From Allomuricauda sp. ARW1Y1 (GTDB lineage Bacteria > Bacteroidota > Bacteroidia > Flavobacteriales > Flavobacteriaceae), in the NCBI RefSeq assembly GCF_013407935.1, contig NZ_JACBZU010000001.1, positions 682,001 through 746,000 on the forward strand: DNA of 64,000 nt. The letters run 5' to 3'. Shown here piece by piece: positions 16,578-27,123 of the stretch (position 1 is its first letter; every line of letters starts with the position of its first letter). The translations under genes were made by a program, and so were the position numbers. Under the pieces are notes generated by a model. It did no database searches and had not been told where the DNA came from. It saw nothing but the letters and a program-made list of their open reading frames with translations.

Positions 16578-19500
16578 TAGCGAACAATTAAGAATGATAC
16601 TAATTTGAAGTCTTCTATGCCTTTTATTTTCTCCTGAAGTGCTGTTGTGCCCCCTGATTTGAATAGACTCAGAACTTCCTTTTCTTCTTCCTTCTGTAAA
16701 ATGGTACTAATCCCTTGTTTGAGCAGGGTTGAGTATTCATCCATTTGGTGGTAATCATCGGTTTCTTCTGTCAATGCTGCACACACATCTTCTATCGGTG
16801 CCGTTCTGCCTTTGGCAAGCATTCTCATAGCATCCAATATCTTCTTAGACTCTACATGGTTTAGGATTAATTCACCGTTCATCTTCATATAAACCAAGTA
16901 GTAAGGGTGCAATCTGTTCAGCTTATTGATATTGACGCTTGAGTTCACATTCTTGAGCACGAAGATTACACCGCTTTGAAGTATTGGGCTTGACTTGACC
17001 ACTGCATGAAGTCCTTCAGGAATGTTTTTTAATTCACCGTACACTTTAATCATGTTGGATAAATCCACCCTAAAATCATTCAATCCAAGGTCTGTAATGC
17101 TCACGCCTTCTCTCAAATCTTCTAAGTCAATTACTTCTTCTTGTAGTCTCTGAAGCTGTATTTTCCTGTACTCTAAGTCTTTTTCTTCGGTATTTAGAAT
17201 GTTATCGTCACCAGTACTTGCCATGTTGCTAATGAGCATCTTATTCTCAACACGCTGCTTTAGGTTGATATAATTATCGAGAGTAACATCAGGCCAAAAG
17301 TTGACCATTGTAATACTCTCGTTCTTGGAACCAATTCTATCTACCCGCCCAAATCGCTGAATGATACGCACAGGATTCCAATGAATGTCATAATTGATAA
17401 GGTAATCGCAGTCTTGTAGGTTCTGACCTTCTGAAATGCAATCTGTAGCAATTAGTAAATCAATAGAGTCTGAAATGCTGGGATATAACTGTGCTTTGTC
17501 TTTGGATCGGGGTGAGAAGCAAGTAAGAATAGCATTTAGATCTGCTGGTATCTTTTTAGTAGTACACAACCTTCTCGAACCTGTGATAATTGCTGTGTTC
17601 AAGCCATATTGCTCTTTCAGTTGCTCGTGAATGTTCTCGTATAGATAATTGGCTGTATCTGCAAAGGCTGTGAATACTATTGCTTTCTTGTTTCCTGGAT
17701 TAAATGGTTCATTTACCTTCTTATCTAAAAGACTGATTAGGTGTTGAAGCTTGGTGTCTTTTTCGCCCCGTATATCAACGATATTGCTCCAAAGGTGATT
17801 GAGTACAGCAAGGTCTTCATTAAGGTCTTCACGCCATTTTGTGGTGTCCATATCGGCAATGTGTACCTTAATCTTTTTACCAATTACTTGCTCTTCATCT
17901 GCCCAATTGGATTCAAAGTCATAGTTCTCGTCACTCAGGATTTTATGGATTCCTTCATAGTCATCCGCATCACCTTTATCAATGGTTTTAATGGCGTTTT
18001 CAATCTGACCGATAATACCTTCCAAAGTAAGACGGAAAGAGTCTACAGAGCTCTCTAATCGCTTTAGCAAGTTGATTCGCATAAGAATACGCAAACTCAA
18101 TTCTCTATCCACTTGCGATAGCTTACCTGAACCTGAACGTACTTCCTTATCATATAAATCCGCATACGCCTGAACTTTGCTTGGAAGAATGTAATTCAAT
18201 GGCGTGTAAACAGATAAGTTGAGCAGGGTAAGCTTCTCAGCAATATCTACATAAGTAACATCATCAGAATCAGTTAGCGGACTTTGAATAGCTACGGGCT
18301 TGTTGCGCTCTGGGAATTTACCAATGGCTGTGGTATCGTAATAAGTAGTAATGTGTTTCCTAGACCTTGCTATGGTTAATGAGTCCAATATCTCAAAGAA
18401 GTCAAAGTCAAGCATATCCAAAAGCTTCTCAGTGGTACGCTCTGTAGTTTCATATCTGCTCCAAATATTGAATGCTTGCTGGGCTTTTCTGAAAATCTGA
18501 TCTATGCCACTCTGAGTATCTAACTTTTGGTCAATATTCTCAGCATCACCTTCATAGGCTAAAGCCAATTGGTTACGTAAGTCGTTGAACCTATTATTTA
18601 CAGGGGTTGCAGAAAGCATCATCACTTTAGTTTCAATGCCTTCCTGAATCACTTTCCGCATCAAAGTTTGATAGCGGTTCTCCTTACCAACTACTGTATT
18701 GTTATTCCTGAAATTATGAGATTCATCTATAACTATAAGACCATAATTTCCCCAATTGACATTGGCTAATTCACGTCCATTGCTGATACCACTTTCACGA
18801 CTTAAATCTGTATGGAATAGTACATCATACCTGAATCTATCAGCAGCTAAAATGTTGTTCTTATCGTTATGGCGGTAAGTATTCCAATTTGCTTCCAACT
18901 TCTTGGGGCAAAGTACCAATACATCTTTATTTCGCATTTCATAATACTTGATAACACCTAAAGCTGAGAAGGTCTTACCCAAACCAACAGAATCTGCCAA
19001 TATGCAGCCTTTGTACTTCTCCAACTTGTTGATAGCACCGATTACTGCATCCTGCTGAAAGTTGTAGAGCTTCTTCCAAACCAAGGTGTCTTTAAAACCA
19101 ATATGCTCATTAGGTAAATTATCTAAAGAGAGGTCATCCAAGAAGTCATTGAATATGTTGTAAAGTGTAATAAAGTAGATAAACTCAGGGCTGTTTTCCT
19201 TATACGCGCTCTCAAAGTAGTCTTGCACTTTCTCCGTTACGTCCTTCAAGTCTTCTTCATTCTCCCACACTTGATTGAACCATTCTAAATAAGCTATACT
19301 ATTGGGATATTCGGTCTTTTGAATAAGAGTAGGAAACCCTTTTTTATGTGTGATTCCCAAATCCGAAGTGGTGAAACCACTGATGTTTGAATATGCTTGT
19401 GCATTCTGATTGTCATGTTGCACGTGAATCATTCCGTTCAAGGGAAGGTTACTATGTTTATTTGATTTGAAAACAACCTTTTGTTTTACCCATTGCGAAC

Positions 19501-19810
19501 ACTCTTTGGCTATAGCTCTTTGGTTTAGTTGGTTCATCAATCTCAATTCAAACTCACCACCACACAATTCCGATTCTCGCACTATATGCGGTATGTAGAA
19601 CTTTCTGCTCTCCTTCTGAAACTTCTCTTCAATAAATGTTGGGGAGCTAAAAATAAAACGTAGTTCATCAATCCTGCCCAATTCTTTTTTGAGCGCTTCA
19701 AAAGCATAAATAGAGAATGTAGAAGCGGCAATACTGAGTTTACTGCCTTTTCTTATCGTCTCCTTTAAGTCATCCCCCAAACGTGTATTTACATTGTCGA
19801 TTAGCTTCAT
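16577..19810 (-). CDS. SNF2-family helicase with N-terminal PLD-like domain
   Basis: 1077 residues. Residues 1-190 resemble a phospholipase D nuclease-like domain; the H-x-K motif reads H-V-Q and is followed by A-Y-S-N-I-S-G-F-T-T, so the active site looks degenerate. Then come SNF2 motifs: A-D-S-V-G-L-G-K-T near 270, V-I-D-E-S-H near 358, M-L-S-A-T-P-V-N-N near 400, and the C-terminal helicase part with T-D-C-I-S-E-G-Q-N-L-Q near 790 and Q-R-F-G-R-V-D-R-I-G. It is likely a DNA translocase of the defence system. It starts 22 bases after mcrC and is coupled to the DUF4391 gene. Confidence 0.88.
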   Translation of the reverse strand: MKLIDNVNTRLGDDLKETIRKGSKLSIAASTFSIYAFEALKKELGRIDELRFIFSSPTFIEEKFQKESRKFYIPHIVRESELCGGEFELRLMNQLNQRAIAKECSQWVKQKVVFKSNKHSNLPLNGMIHVQHDNQNAQAYSNISGFTTSDLGITHKKGFPTLIQKTEYPNSIAYLEWFNQVWENEEDLKDVTEKVQDYFESAYKENSPEFIYFITLYNIFNDFLDDLSLDNLPNEHIGFKDTLVWKKLYNFQQDAVIGAINKLEKYKGCILADSVGLGKTFSALGVIKYYEMRNKDVLVLCPKKLEANWNTYRHNDKNNILAADRFRYDVLFHTDLSRESGISNGRELANVNWGNYGLIVIDESHNFRNNNTVVGKENRYQTLMRKVIQEGIETKVMMLSATPVNNRFNDLRNQLALAYEGDAENIDQKLDTQSGIDQIFRKAQQAFNIWSRYETTERTTEKLLDMLDFDFFEILDSLTIARSRKHITTYYDTTAIGKFPERNKPVAIQSPLTDSDDVTYVDIAEKLTLLNLSVYTPLNYILPSKVQAYADLYDKEVRSGSGKLSQVDRELSLRILMRINLLKRLESSVDSFRLTLEGIIGQIENAIKTIDKGDADDYEGIHKILSDENYDFESNWADEEQVIGKKIKVHIADMDTTKWREDLNEDLAVLNHLWSNIVDIRGEKDTKLQHLISLLDKKVNEPFNPGNKKAIVFTAFADTANYLYENIHEQLKEQYGLNTAIITGSRRLCTTKKIPADLNAILTCFSPRSKDKAQLYPSISDSIDLLIATDCISEGQNLQDCDYLINYDIHWNPVRIIQRFGRVDRIGSKNESITMVNFWPDVTLDNYINLKQRVENKMLISNMASTGDDNILNTEEKDLEYRKIQLQRLQEEVIDLEDLREGVSITDLGLNDFRVDLSNMIKVYGELKNIPEGLHAVVKSSPILQSGVIFVLKNVNSSVNINKLNRLHPYYLVYMKMNGELILNHVESKKILDAMRMLAKGRTAPIEDVCAALTEETDDYHQMDEYSTLLKQGISTILQKEEEKEVLSLFKSGGTTALQEKIKGIEDFKLVSFLIVR

Positions 19811-19832
19811 TTAACTGTCATAATGCTTTTGA

Positions 19833-21116
19833 TTACCTTATATGCAATTCTTCCATTTCCTGCAATTGACACCAATTGCTAATGTTTTCATGTATTATTT
19901 TTTGCCATGCCTTTACGTTTTTTTCAACTCCAATGTAGATAACGCTGCATTCCTCATTGCTCAGATGCTTTGAATCCTGAGAGCTATGGTCATAATATTG
20001 CCCCGATTGGTTTCTGTTTTCTGCTCCCGGATATACTAGAGCTACTTTCTTTGCACCATAGTATTTCATGTATACAAACATTTGCCTCAAATCTTCCGGG
20101 GAAGGATTATAACCGTTCAAGTTTTTCCATTTAGTATCAAGCACTACACAATCTTCTGTGCCTTTGTTGACAACAATGTCGGGCTTCATTTTGCTTCGAT
20201 AGCCTGATAATGGCTTCCAAAAATTCTTAGTGTTTTGAGCAGCAATACTCGTGGTACTTCCTTTATGCCTTCTTAAACTCACATATACAAATTGCTCCCA
20301 AAGCACATTCATATCAAACATAAGTGCCAATACATTATTGGTTCCTCGATTTACATCTGGGTGATAGTTGAGCAGAATGAGTTTAGCTATTTCTAGTGCA
20401 TTTCTGTAAGGTTCTGTTTTGCGGTCAAGGGCAATTTTATCAAATAAGGCTTCTGTTATTTTTATGTCGTATAGCTCCGGAAAATCCAATAATAGGGCTC
20501 CCAGTCTGCTATTCAATTGTACATTGGTATTGATATAACTCAATAGCTTCAGGGCTTTATAAAGAATTGCATGTATGTCATGCTCTTTGTCGTAAGTGGT
20601 GTGCCTTACATAAAATCGTTCCTGGTGCACCAAATTCTGACTTATGTGCTTGGCAAACTGAATACTGCCTTTTAAAGCAGTTCTATTTCCTTCTGTTTTC
20701 CGGTATTTTTTTACCAAACCTCTATGCAGCAGATATTCAACTTCTTTGATAAAAAGCTCAAAATAAAGGTCGAGAATAGAATTTGAACGCAATCTTAAAT
20801 TACTGTTGCTAGGGGCATGAATATCAAATATCCCAACCGCATACAGCATGTTAATCAACACGTTTCTCCACCTGTCGGTATCATTGGATTTATCAGCTTT
20901 TGGCAAGACTTCTATAACCGTTTTGCCAACTTGAATCACACCAACGTATTCATTGAAGCGAACGCCATGATGAATCAAAGAGTAATATGGAACCCCGTTT
21001 TCTCCATAGAACAATTGCAAAGCTTCTAACTGACCATTTGTGAGCCTTTGCTCACCTCGGTCTTTACGAAGGCTTTCGTGTTCAAATACGGTGATATGTT
21101 TATTCTCCTTACTCAA
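19833..21116 (-). CDS. mcrC: McrC-family restriction endonuclease subunit
   Basis: 427 residues. The N-terminal half has the McrC beta-domain pattern (G-V-P-Y-Y-S-L-I-H-H-G-V-R-F-N-E-Y-V-G-V-I-Q-V). The C-terminal PD-(D/E)xK core is visible as K-P-D-I-V-V-N then V-V-L-D-T-K-W-K at about residues 310-330, followed by Q-M-F-V-Y-M-K-Y-Y. McrC supplies the nuclease and stimulates McrB GTPase to cut modified DNA. It starts with TTG placed directly after the mcrB TAA with no spacer; no suitable ATG exists, so translation is coupled. All nuclease residues are present. Confidence 0.9.
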   Translation of the reverse strand: MSKENKHITVFEHESLRKDRGEQRLTNGQLEALQLFYGENGVPYYSLIHHGVRFNEYVGVIQVGKTVIEVLPKADKSNDTDRWRNVLINMLYAVGIFDIHAPSNSNLRLRSNSILDLYFELFIKEVEYLLHRGLVKKYRKTEGNRTALKGSIQFAKHISQNLVHQERFYVRHTTYDKEHDIHAILYKALKLLSYINTNVQLNSRLGALLLDFPELYDIKITEALFDKIALDRKTEPYRNALEIAKLILLNYHPDVNRGTNNVLALMFDMNVLWEQFVYVSLRRHKGSTTSIAAQNTKNFWKPLSGYRSKMKPDIVVNKGTEDCVVLDTKWKNLNGYNPSPEDLRQMFVYMKYYGAKKVALVYPGAENRNQSGQYYDHSSQDSKHLSNEECSVIYIGVEKNVKAWQKIIHENISNWCQLQEMEELHIR

Positions 21117-23960
21117 TTACTTGTTTTTGCGTTGTAAGTCATTCAAAGCCTCAATAAACAGCTCTTCACTCATGTCTTCGATGTTTTTGAGGTGATAAAC
21201 TTTTCTTTCTACCAAGGGGCTGCTATCATAATCTTCAAATGGAGCGAAGAAGTCTTCATCTACCTGATTGTCTTTGATGTCAAAGAACTTAGAACCAATT
21301 ACCAACCCAATTTTACCATAATCACCAAAGAAGTATTCTTGTAGCAGAGGTACGATCTTGTTTTGGAAAGCTGATTTCAAGCCTTTTAACCCTTCAACTG
21401 ATAGAAAGTAACTATGACCAATCATGTGGTCTTTGTCCAATAGCTTCTCAATTCGCTTATTTATCGTTTCCAATAGGGCCGAAAGCTCAATACTATTTAC
21501 AACTCCATTTTCCACTTTACCCTCTGTGTTAATGAGTTCCGGTTTTGGAGGCATTTCAGTAAAGCTGAACCTTCTCCTAAGAGCTGTATCCAAAGCTTCT
21601 ACACTTCGGTCTGCGGTATTCATGGTTCCAATAATGTGAACATTCGGAGGTACTCCAAACCAATCTTTGCTGTATGGCAATTGTACTTGAATTGCTTCCG
21701 GATTACCCAATCGCTTATCTTCCTCTATGAGGGTGATTAGCTCACCGAATATCTGTGATACATTTCCTCTGTTTATTTCGTCAATAATAAGTACAAACGG
21801 TTCTCCAGTTTTTCCTTTGTAGTCTTCCTTTTTCAAAGATTTTACTACTTGTACTTTATCGTCCCAAGAGTATTTTCTTGGAGTATCTCTTGAAGTCGGT
21901 TGGTTATTTGAATCTCTTATGGCTTTTAAAACAGCCCAATATGCCGATGAATTACTACCTCCAATTATTGCTCTAAATTCATCATTAATATTATTTACAT
22001 CATCTAAATCCTCTATTCCTGATTGAAGCTTGGTTAAACGAGATTTAGATACGGTGTAATTTCTTGAACCTCCAACATGTTTGATAGCGATATTACCTTG
22101 CTGAGAAACACCATCAACAACTACTTTACCACCATTTTTGGTAGCTAACTCAATTGTTTCTTCTGAGGCTAATTTTTCTTCAATCTCCTGAACAAAGTTG
22201 TCGAAGGCTAATGAAAAGTCGAGTACGTTTTCAGTAGCTACCGATTCTTCCTCTTTGGCTAATGAAAAGGAGGCTTCAATACATAGCTTTCTAAAAATCC
22301 CTTCTTCCACACGATAAATCACCGGATCACCTTCTTTTTCAGGCTCAATGGGCTTAATCCCCTCTACAAAGTCTTCATAAGTCATGCTCTGATGAAAAGT
22401 GGTAAAAATGATTCTACCTTCATCTACCCTTTGCTCAAAACGAGCTTTGATATCCGAACGACTTAATCCGGTTAAATCTTCACCACAAAGCTCTAGAGCT
22501 TTATTAATAGTGTTGTATGTTTTCCCGGTTCCTGGAGGACCGAAAAGAATCTGATTGAGTTCATTAGCCATTTTTTGATCTTTTTTATATTCCTTTAGGA
22601 GATTGTCTATTTGGTAGATAACATCCGGTTGTGAGAGCTTATACACAGTAGTTCTTAAACCCTCAGAATTTTTAAGTGAAGGGGAAATTAATTTCCATTG
22701 TACCGGTTTGTAATGAGAAAATGTCTGCAATGAATCATAGCCATAATCTCCAATTACTACACCAATTCCTAATATCTCAGAGCCGTCTTGTGCAAGAATG
22801 ATATCACCTTCTTGAATATCGTTGTAAAAGTTAAAAATCTCACCTGCTTTTCGGCTTCCAACTTTCTTGTCATTTGAATAATATCCTTGATTATCCAGTA
22901 ATTGAATTACATCCTTCTTGTTTTGAACTTCTTGTTCGCTTAAATCACCAATTTCTGACCAACCAATTGAAATGTACTGATTGGCTTGCATGATATCCCA
23001 AAAATTGGTTTGTCCATCGCTTGTGCCAACTCGCCAATAGGTTCTTCCCAAACCTTTTTGTTGATCCAAAGTGGAGTAAAGGATATCCTGAGCATAAATT
23101 TTATGATTGTTGTCTTCGTAGCAATCATCAGTAAGCAATTCCTTTTTTAAGTCTAATAGTTCAGAATCTTCTAAAATATAGTTCTCGATAAATTCATCAA
23201 GAAGCGACAAATAATGAACAAGTTTCTTACCCTTCTTTTCAGGATTTATGCCAATAAGCTTACAATACTTTTGGTAGAACGAATCCTTGTAAAAAGCATA
23301 TTTTGATGAATTATGAAAAGCTAAGTAAGTAGCCATTGTTCGTTCATCCTGGTGATGCGAGTAAGTGTTTGTAGGATCTATGTCACGATAAATCTTTAGT
23401 GTTTGTTCATCGAAGTATGAAACACGCTCGGATAGCTCTATCGTTTCATCAAATAAATGCTTAAATGCCTCCCGGAACTCTTCAGGCCGTTCTTTTACAA
23501 TATGATGAATCACCGATATTCCTACTGGATAAATTAGGTTCCCGAAATTGATACTGGTGAGTTCTTGTGTGAAATCCGAAGCATTTGTGTTTGGTCTTCC
23601 TTTAAAAGTTTTAACCAATCGCCATTTATAAAGCTCGTCTTTTAATTGCGACTTTCGTGCATGCTCTTTATATCGCTCAATCAATTCAAGTACAGGATCA
23701 GCCTTATCTGATTTATCTATGATTTTAAAATCAAATTGCTTTAGCCATTTATTGGTTGCTTCGCCACCACCATAATGCCAAATAAACTCACCATTCATTT
23801 CTTGGTGGGCATATCGCATAATTTCTTTTGGAGGATAGTTCTCTCCATTTATAACCACATCCCATCGGGTAGAAGGTTTTAATTCAGGCTGTTCTTCCTG
23901 AATTTTAGCAACACCTTGTAGTATGTGATTCTTTGTAATATTTTTTGGTTCAAATGCCAT
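21117..23960 (-). CDS. mcrB: McrB-like AAA+ GTPase with ScoMcrA-like head and EVE-like domain
   Basis: 947 residues, twice the size of classical McrB. Residues 1-80 (ITKNHILQGV, then RWDVVINGENYPPKEIMRYAHQ) resemble the N-terminal head of ScoMcrA. Around 305-450 is an EVE-like modified-base reader (Y-W-R-V-G-T-S-D-G-Q, then Y-I-S-I-G-W-S-E-I-G-D-L). The AAA+ domain has G-P-P-G-T-G-K-T near 473, L-I-I-D-E-I-N-R-G near 723 and the McrB signature M-N-T-A-D-R-S near 776. It likely recognises modified DNA and drives translocation for McrC. It starts 33 bases after res; domain names are by pattern only. Confidence 0.88.
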   Translation of the reverse strand: MAFEPKNITKNHILQGVAKIQEEQPELKPSTRWDVVINGENYPPKEIMRYAHQEMNGEFIWHYGGGEATNKWLKQFDFKIIDKSDKADPVLELIERYKEHARKSQLKDELYKWRLVKTFKGRPNTNASDFTQELTSINFGNLIYPVGISVIHHIVKERPEEFREAFKHLFDETIELSERVSYFDEQTLKIYRDIDPTNTYSHHQDERTMATYLAFHNSSKYAFYKDSFYQKYCKLIGINPEKKGKKLVHYLSLLDEFIENYILEDSELLDLKKELLTDDCYEDNNHKIYAQDILYSTLDQQKGLGRTYWRVGTSDGQTNFWDIMQANQYISIGWSEIGDLSEQEVQNKKDVIQLLDNQGYYSNDKKVGSRKAGEIFNFYNDIQEGDIILAQDGSEILGIGVVIGDYGYDSLQTFSHYKPVQWKLISPSLKNSEGLRTTVYKLSQPDVIYQIDNLLKEYKKDQKMANELNQILFGPPGTGKTYNTINKALELCGEDLTGLSRSDIKARFEQRVDEGRIIFTTFHQSMTYEDFVEGIKPIEPEKEGDPVIYRVEEGIFRKLCIEASFSLAKEEESVATENVLDFSLAFDNFVQEIEEKLASEETIELATKNGGKVVVDGVSQQGNIAIKHVGGSRNYTVSKSRLTKLQSGIEDLDDVNNINDEFRAIIGGSNSSAYWAVLKAIRDSNNQPTSRDTPRKYSWDDKVQVVKSLKKEDYKGKTGEPFVLIIDEINRGNVSQIFGELITLIEEDKRLGNPEAIQVQLPYSKDWFGVPPNVHIIGTMNTADRSVEALDTALRRRFSFTEMPPKPELINTEGKVENGVVNSIELSALLETINKRIEKLLDKDHMIGHSYFLSVEGLKGLKSAFQNKIVPLLQEYFFGDYGKIGLVIGSKFFDIKDNQVDEDFFAPFEDYDSSPLVERKVYHLKNIEDMSEELFIEALNDLQRKNK

Positions 23961-23993
23961 TTATCAGGTTGAGTTGGTATGAAGTATTTCTCA

Positions 23994-26900
23994 TTAAACA
24001 GTTTCTAACATACTTCGAAGAGAATCATAATTTGCAACCTGCTTGAACTGAACGTCCATGCCGCTTATTTCTTTAAAGTGTTCTGTAGCGCAATGGATTT
24101 TTAGTTTCTCTATTTCTCGTAAGTCCATAACCGAATCAGATCCTTTTGTCTCTGCTACAAAGTATATATGGCGCACTTTGTCCTTATCAAATACGATTGC
24201 CCAATCAGGACTGTAGTTGGCTACTGGTGTAGAAACATAGAAGCTTTTTGGAAGCTTAGCATAGACCACAACTTCGGTGCTGTTTTCTAATGCTGTAGCA
24301 AAGTCTGATTCAATCTTAGAGTCGGAAGTAAGGAAGTCGTAAATGTGCTTCTTGAGCAATTCAGACTTACGTAAGGCGAACTTATCGTTGGTAAACACGG
24401 TCTTGGCATCATGCCGTTCTTCGGTCTTGTGATAGACAATGTTGTTGATAATGAGGCTTGCTTTTACTTCATTAATCAGCTTGCTGCATTTGCCTATAAA
24501 CTCTTCTGGATTTTTACGGATTAGCAAGAACTTCTCTTGCTTGATTTTCTTGAGTATCTCTACAATGGTTCTACGAGTGAGGTTGGTTTGTACTTCTATT
24601 TCACCTACAACATCATAAACCGTATTGGAATACAAATCATTCTTGAGCTTCATGTATTGGCGTTTGGACTCCCGTACCAAACTACCTTCCTTCATTTGCT
24701 CTGCATTTCCATCTTCTAATTCACCTGTCTTTACTTCATATACACGGTCCCCAATGTTGAGCTGTGCATCTATTTTGACTTTAGAATCCTGAATAAGCTG
24801 CTCCGTATCGAACTGTACTTCGTAAATGGTCTTTAGGTTAATCTTATCCCAAAGGGCTTGAAACTCTTTCTTAGCGAAGTTCTTGTTGGTATTGAGAATG
24901 ACCGTTTGGCGTTCATCTTCTGGTTTAAACTCAGTACCTGTATATATTGTCTGCAACAGCTTGCATACCGATTCTTTAAAAGGTTCAAGCTTTTCTGGTA
25001 AGGGAACTTTACCTTGCTCAATCAGTTCTTTCCCTTTAGGAGTGATCTTGTAATCTTCATCAATGACTTCACCAACAATGAGTTTGAACTGAAGCTTCTT
25101 GGCATCATCTTCTGTAAGGCGTAATTCTTCGCCTTGCTCGTTGGTAACAAGTTTGCTTACAAAGTAATCTACTTCTGCTTTTTGTGGTCTGTCTTTAAGT
25201 GTTTCGGCTATCTCTTTCTGTAATCCCTTTGCAAAGGCTTCATAGCTCTCAGAAGCAATGACAGTAAGCTTATTCAATTCGTGTACCTGGTCGCCAACCA
25301 GCTCAAAATCCTGACGGACTCCACGCTTATCAACACACAAACGCATACCACGACCTACTTCCTGTCTGCGTCTGGTTAAACTGCCACTTTCAGCATGTTT
25401 TAAGGCACATATTTGGAAGACATTCGGGTTGTCCCAACCTTCTTTCAAAGCTGAGTGTGAAAAGATAAAACGTGTAGGTTCTTCAAAGCTCAGTAGCCTT
25501 TCCTTGTCTTTCATAATCAAGTCATAGGCTGAAACATCATCTGATTCTTCTGAACCACGTTTGGTAGTTGGGTCTATGGTTTTACCTTTTTTATCTATTG
25601 AGAAGTAGCCATTGTGTACCTGACTGGCATCATCCCTTTTAAGGTATTCTCCAAAGTTGGTAGGCATATAGCCTTTATGCACTTTGCTTGGGTCTGTATC
25701 CTTCAGAAAATCGTTGTATTCCTGCTGAAAAAGGTCTAAGAACTCGTTCTTGACCTTATCGTATTCTTCTTCAAATATCTGGGCGTATTCACCCAATTGT
25801 TGGTCTCCTAATTCATCATAGACACGGTATTTCTCTACTGTATCAATGAAAAATAGAGATAGGACTTTAATACCCTGACCAAAGAGCTGCTTTTCCTTTT
25901 GCAAGTGAGATAGGATACATTCCCGAATCTGTACTCTACGAAAGGCGTGTTCGTCTTTATCATTGAGAATGTCACCTGGATAGACATCCTGTCTACCAAC
26001 TACTATTTTATTGAGGTAGCCATTTATTTCAGTTATCGTCTGATTCTTATAGGCAGGCATATTGCCTGACTGCTCATAGAGATTATAACCTTCGGCTACT
26101 TTAACTCGCTTTTTACTGATTGAACCTGAAGCGGTGCGTTTTTCATGCTCAATAACTGCATAAGGTGGCTTGGTGGTGCTGAGACTAATATTCTCCAAAT
26201 AGAGGTAGCCATTGGTGCCTGTTGAGCCTTTTAGGTTGATACCCTTTACCTGTATCTTCTTGACCAAACGCTTGTTATAGGCATCTAAGGCATCTAAACG
26301 ATAGACTTTATTGTATTCCACTTTATGCGTAGCTGAATAGCGTAGCGTGAATAGTGGATTAAAGTCTTGCATGCTCTCCAAGGTTCTTGCACCATCTACG
26401 GATTGTGGTTCATCTATGATTAAAATTGGGTTGGTTTGGGCAATTATCTCAATTGGTTTACGAGTACCAAATTGGTCTAACTCCTGATAGATACGTCTGG
26501 CATCTTTACCACGAGCATTGAATGCCTGGGTATTGATAATCATAACACTGATACGACTATCAGAAGCGAAATTCTCAATATCCTGTGGGCGACCTGAATT
26601 GTAAATGAATGGATTGATCTTATGCCCGTAGAGTTCTTGAAAGTGGTCTTGTGTTACCTGAAAGGATTTGTACACTCCTTCACGAATGGCAATGCTGGGT
26701 ACAATTACAATGAATTTGCTCCAACCATACTTTTTATGCAGCTCATACATGGTACGGATATAGGTATAGGTTTTACCTGTACCTGTTTCCATTTCTATGG
26801 TTAGGTTGTAGCCCAACTTTACACCACGAGGGCGTTCTATCTGTTGACTTTCATGCAGGTCGTTTTTCTTTTGAACTTCCTGAATGTTCTTTAGCATCTG

Positions 26901-27122
26901 CGTTTCCATGAGCTGGATAGCAGAGTTACGGTAGCCTATTTCTTCTTCTAAGCCAAAATCTAAGCTTTGCTCTCCTGAAGCTGCTTGTTTGGCTTTGCGT
27001 ATTAGTTCTTTGCTGCGTTCTAAAGTGAAGCGATTGGTTTTGAGGGGTTGCCCTTCAAAACAATCTACCACAGCCTGAACCGCATTGACCTGAAAGTCTT
27101 GTTCTTTAAACTGTAGCTTCAT
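23994..27122 (-). CDS. res: type III restriction enzyme Res subunit
   Basis: 1042 residues. Walker A is M-E-T-G-T-G-K-T at about residues 111-118, the DEAD-like box is I-I-D-E-P-Q near 235, and helicase motif VI is R-R-R-Q-E-V-G-R-G-M-R-L near 585. The C-terminal nuclease shows S-P-D-W-A-I-V-F and A-E-T-K-G-S (PD-x-ExK) near 975-1000. Type III Res translocates or diffuses along DNA and cuts when two unmethylated head-to-head sites meet. It follows mod with only one base between stop and start. Length and motifs are normal, so it is probably active. Confidence 0.94.
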   Translation of the reverse strand: MKLQFKEQDFQVNAVQAVVDCFEGQPLKTNRFTLERSKELIRKAKQAASGEQSLDFGLEEEIGYRNSAIQLMETQMLKNIQEVQKKNDLHESQQIERPRGVKLGYNLTIEMETGTGKTYTYIRTMYELHKKYGWSKFIVIVPSIAIREGVYKSFQVTQDHFQELYGHKINPFIYNSGRPQDIENFASDSRISVMIINTQAFNARGKDARRIYQELDQFGTRKPIEIIAQTNPILIIDEPQSVDGARTLESMQDFNPLFTLRYSATHKVEYNKVYRLDALDAYNKRLVKKIQVKGINLKGSTGTNGYLYLENISLSTTKPPYAVIEHEKRTASGSISKKRVKVAEGYNLYEQSGNMPAYKNQTITEINGYLNKIVVGRQDVYPGDILNDKDEHAFRRVQIRECILSHLQKEKQLFGQGIKVLSLFFIDTVEKYRVYDELGDQQLGEYAQIFEEEYDKVKNEFLDLFQQEYNDFLKDTDPSKVHKGYMPTNFGEYLKRDDASQVHNGYFSIDKKGKTIDPTTKRGSEESDDVSAYDLIMKDKERLLSFEEPTRFIFSHSALKEGWDNPNVFQICALKHAESGSLTRRRQEVGRGMRLCVDKRGVRQDFELVGDQVHELNKLTVIASESYEAFAKGLQKEIAETLKDRPQKAEVDYFVSKLVTNEQGEELRLTEDDAKKLQFKLIVGEVIDEDYKITPKGKELIEQGKVPLPEKLEPFKESVCKLLQTIYTGTEFKPEDERQTVILNTNKNFAKKEFQALWDKINLKTIYEVQFDTEQLIQDSKVKIDAQLNIGDRVYEVKTGELEDGNAEQMKEGSLVRESKRQYMKLKNDLYSNTVYDVVGEIEVQTNLTRRTIVEILKKIKQEKFLLIRKNPEEFIGKCSKLINEVKASLIINNIVYHKTEERHDAKTVFTNDKFALRKSELLKKHIYDFLTSDSKIESDFATALENSTEVVVYAKLPKSFYVSTPVANYSPDWAIVFDKDKVRHIYFVAETKGSDSVMDLREIEKLKIHCATEHFKEISGMDVQFKQVANYDSLRSMLETV

Positions 27123-27123
27123 C

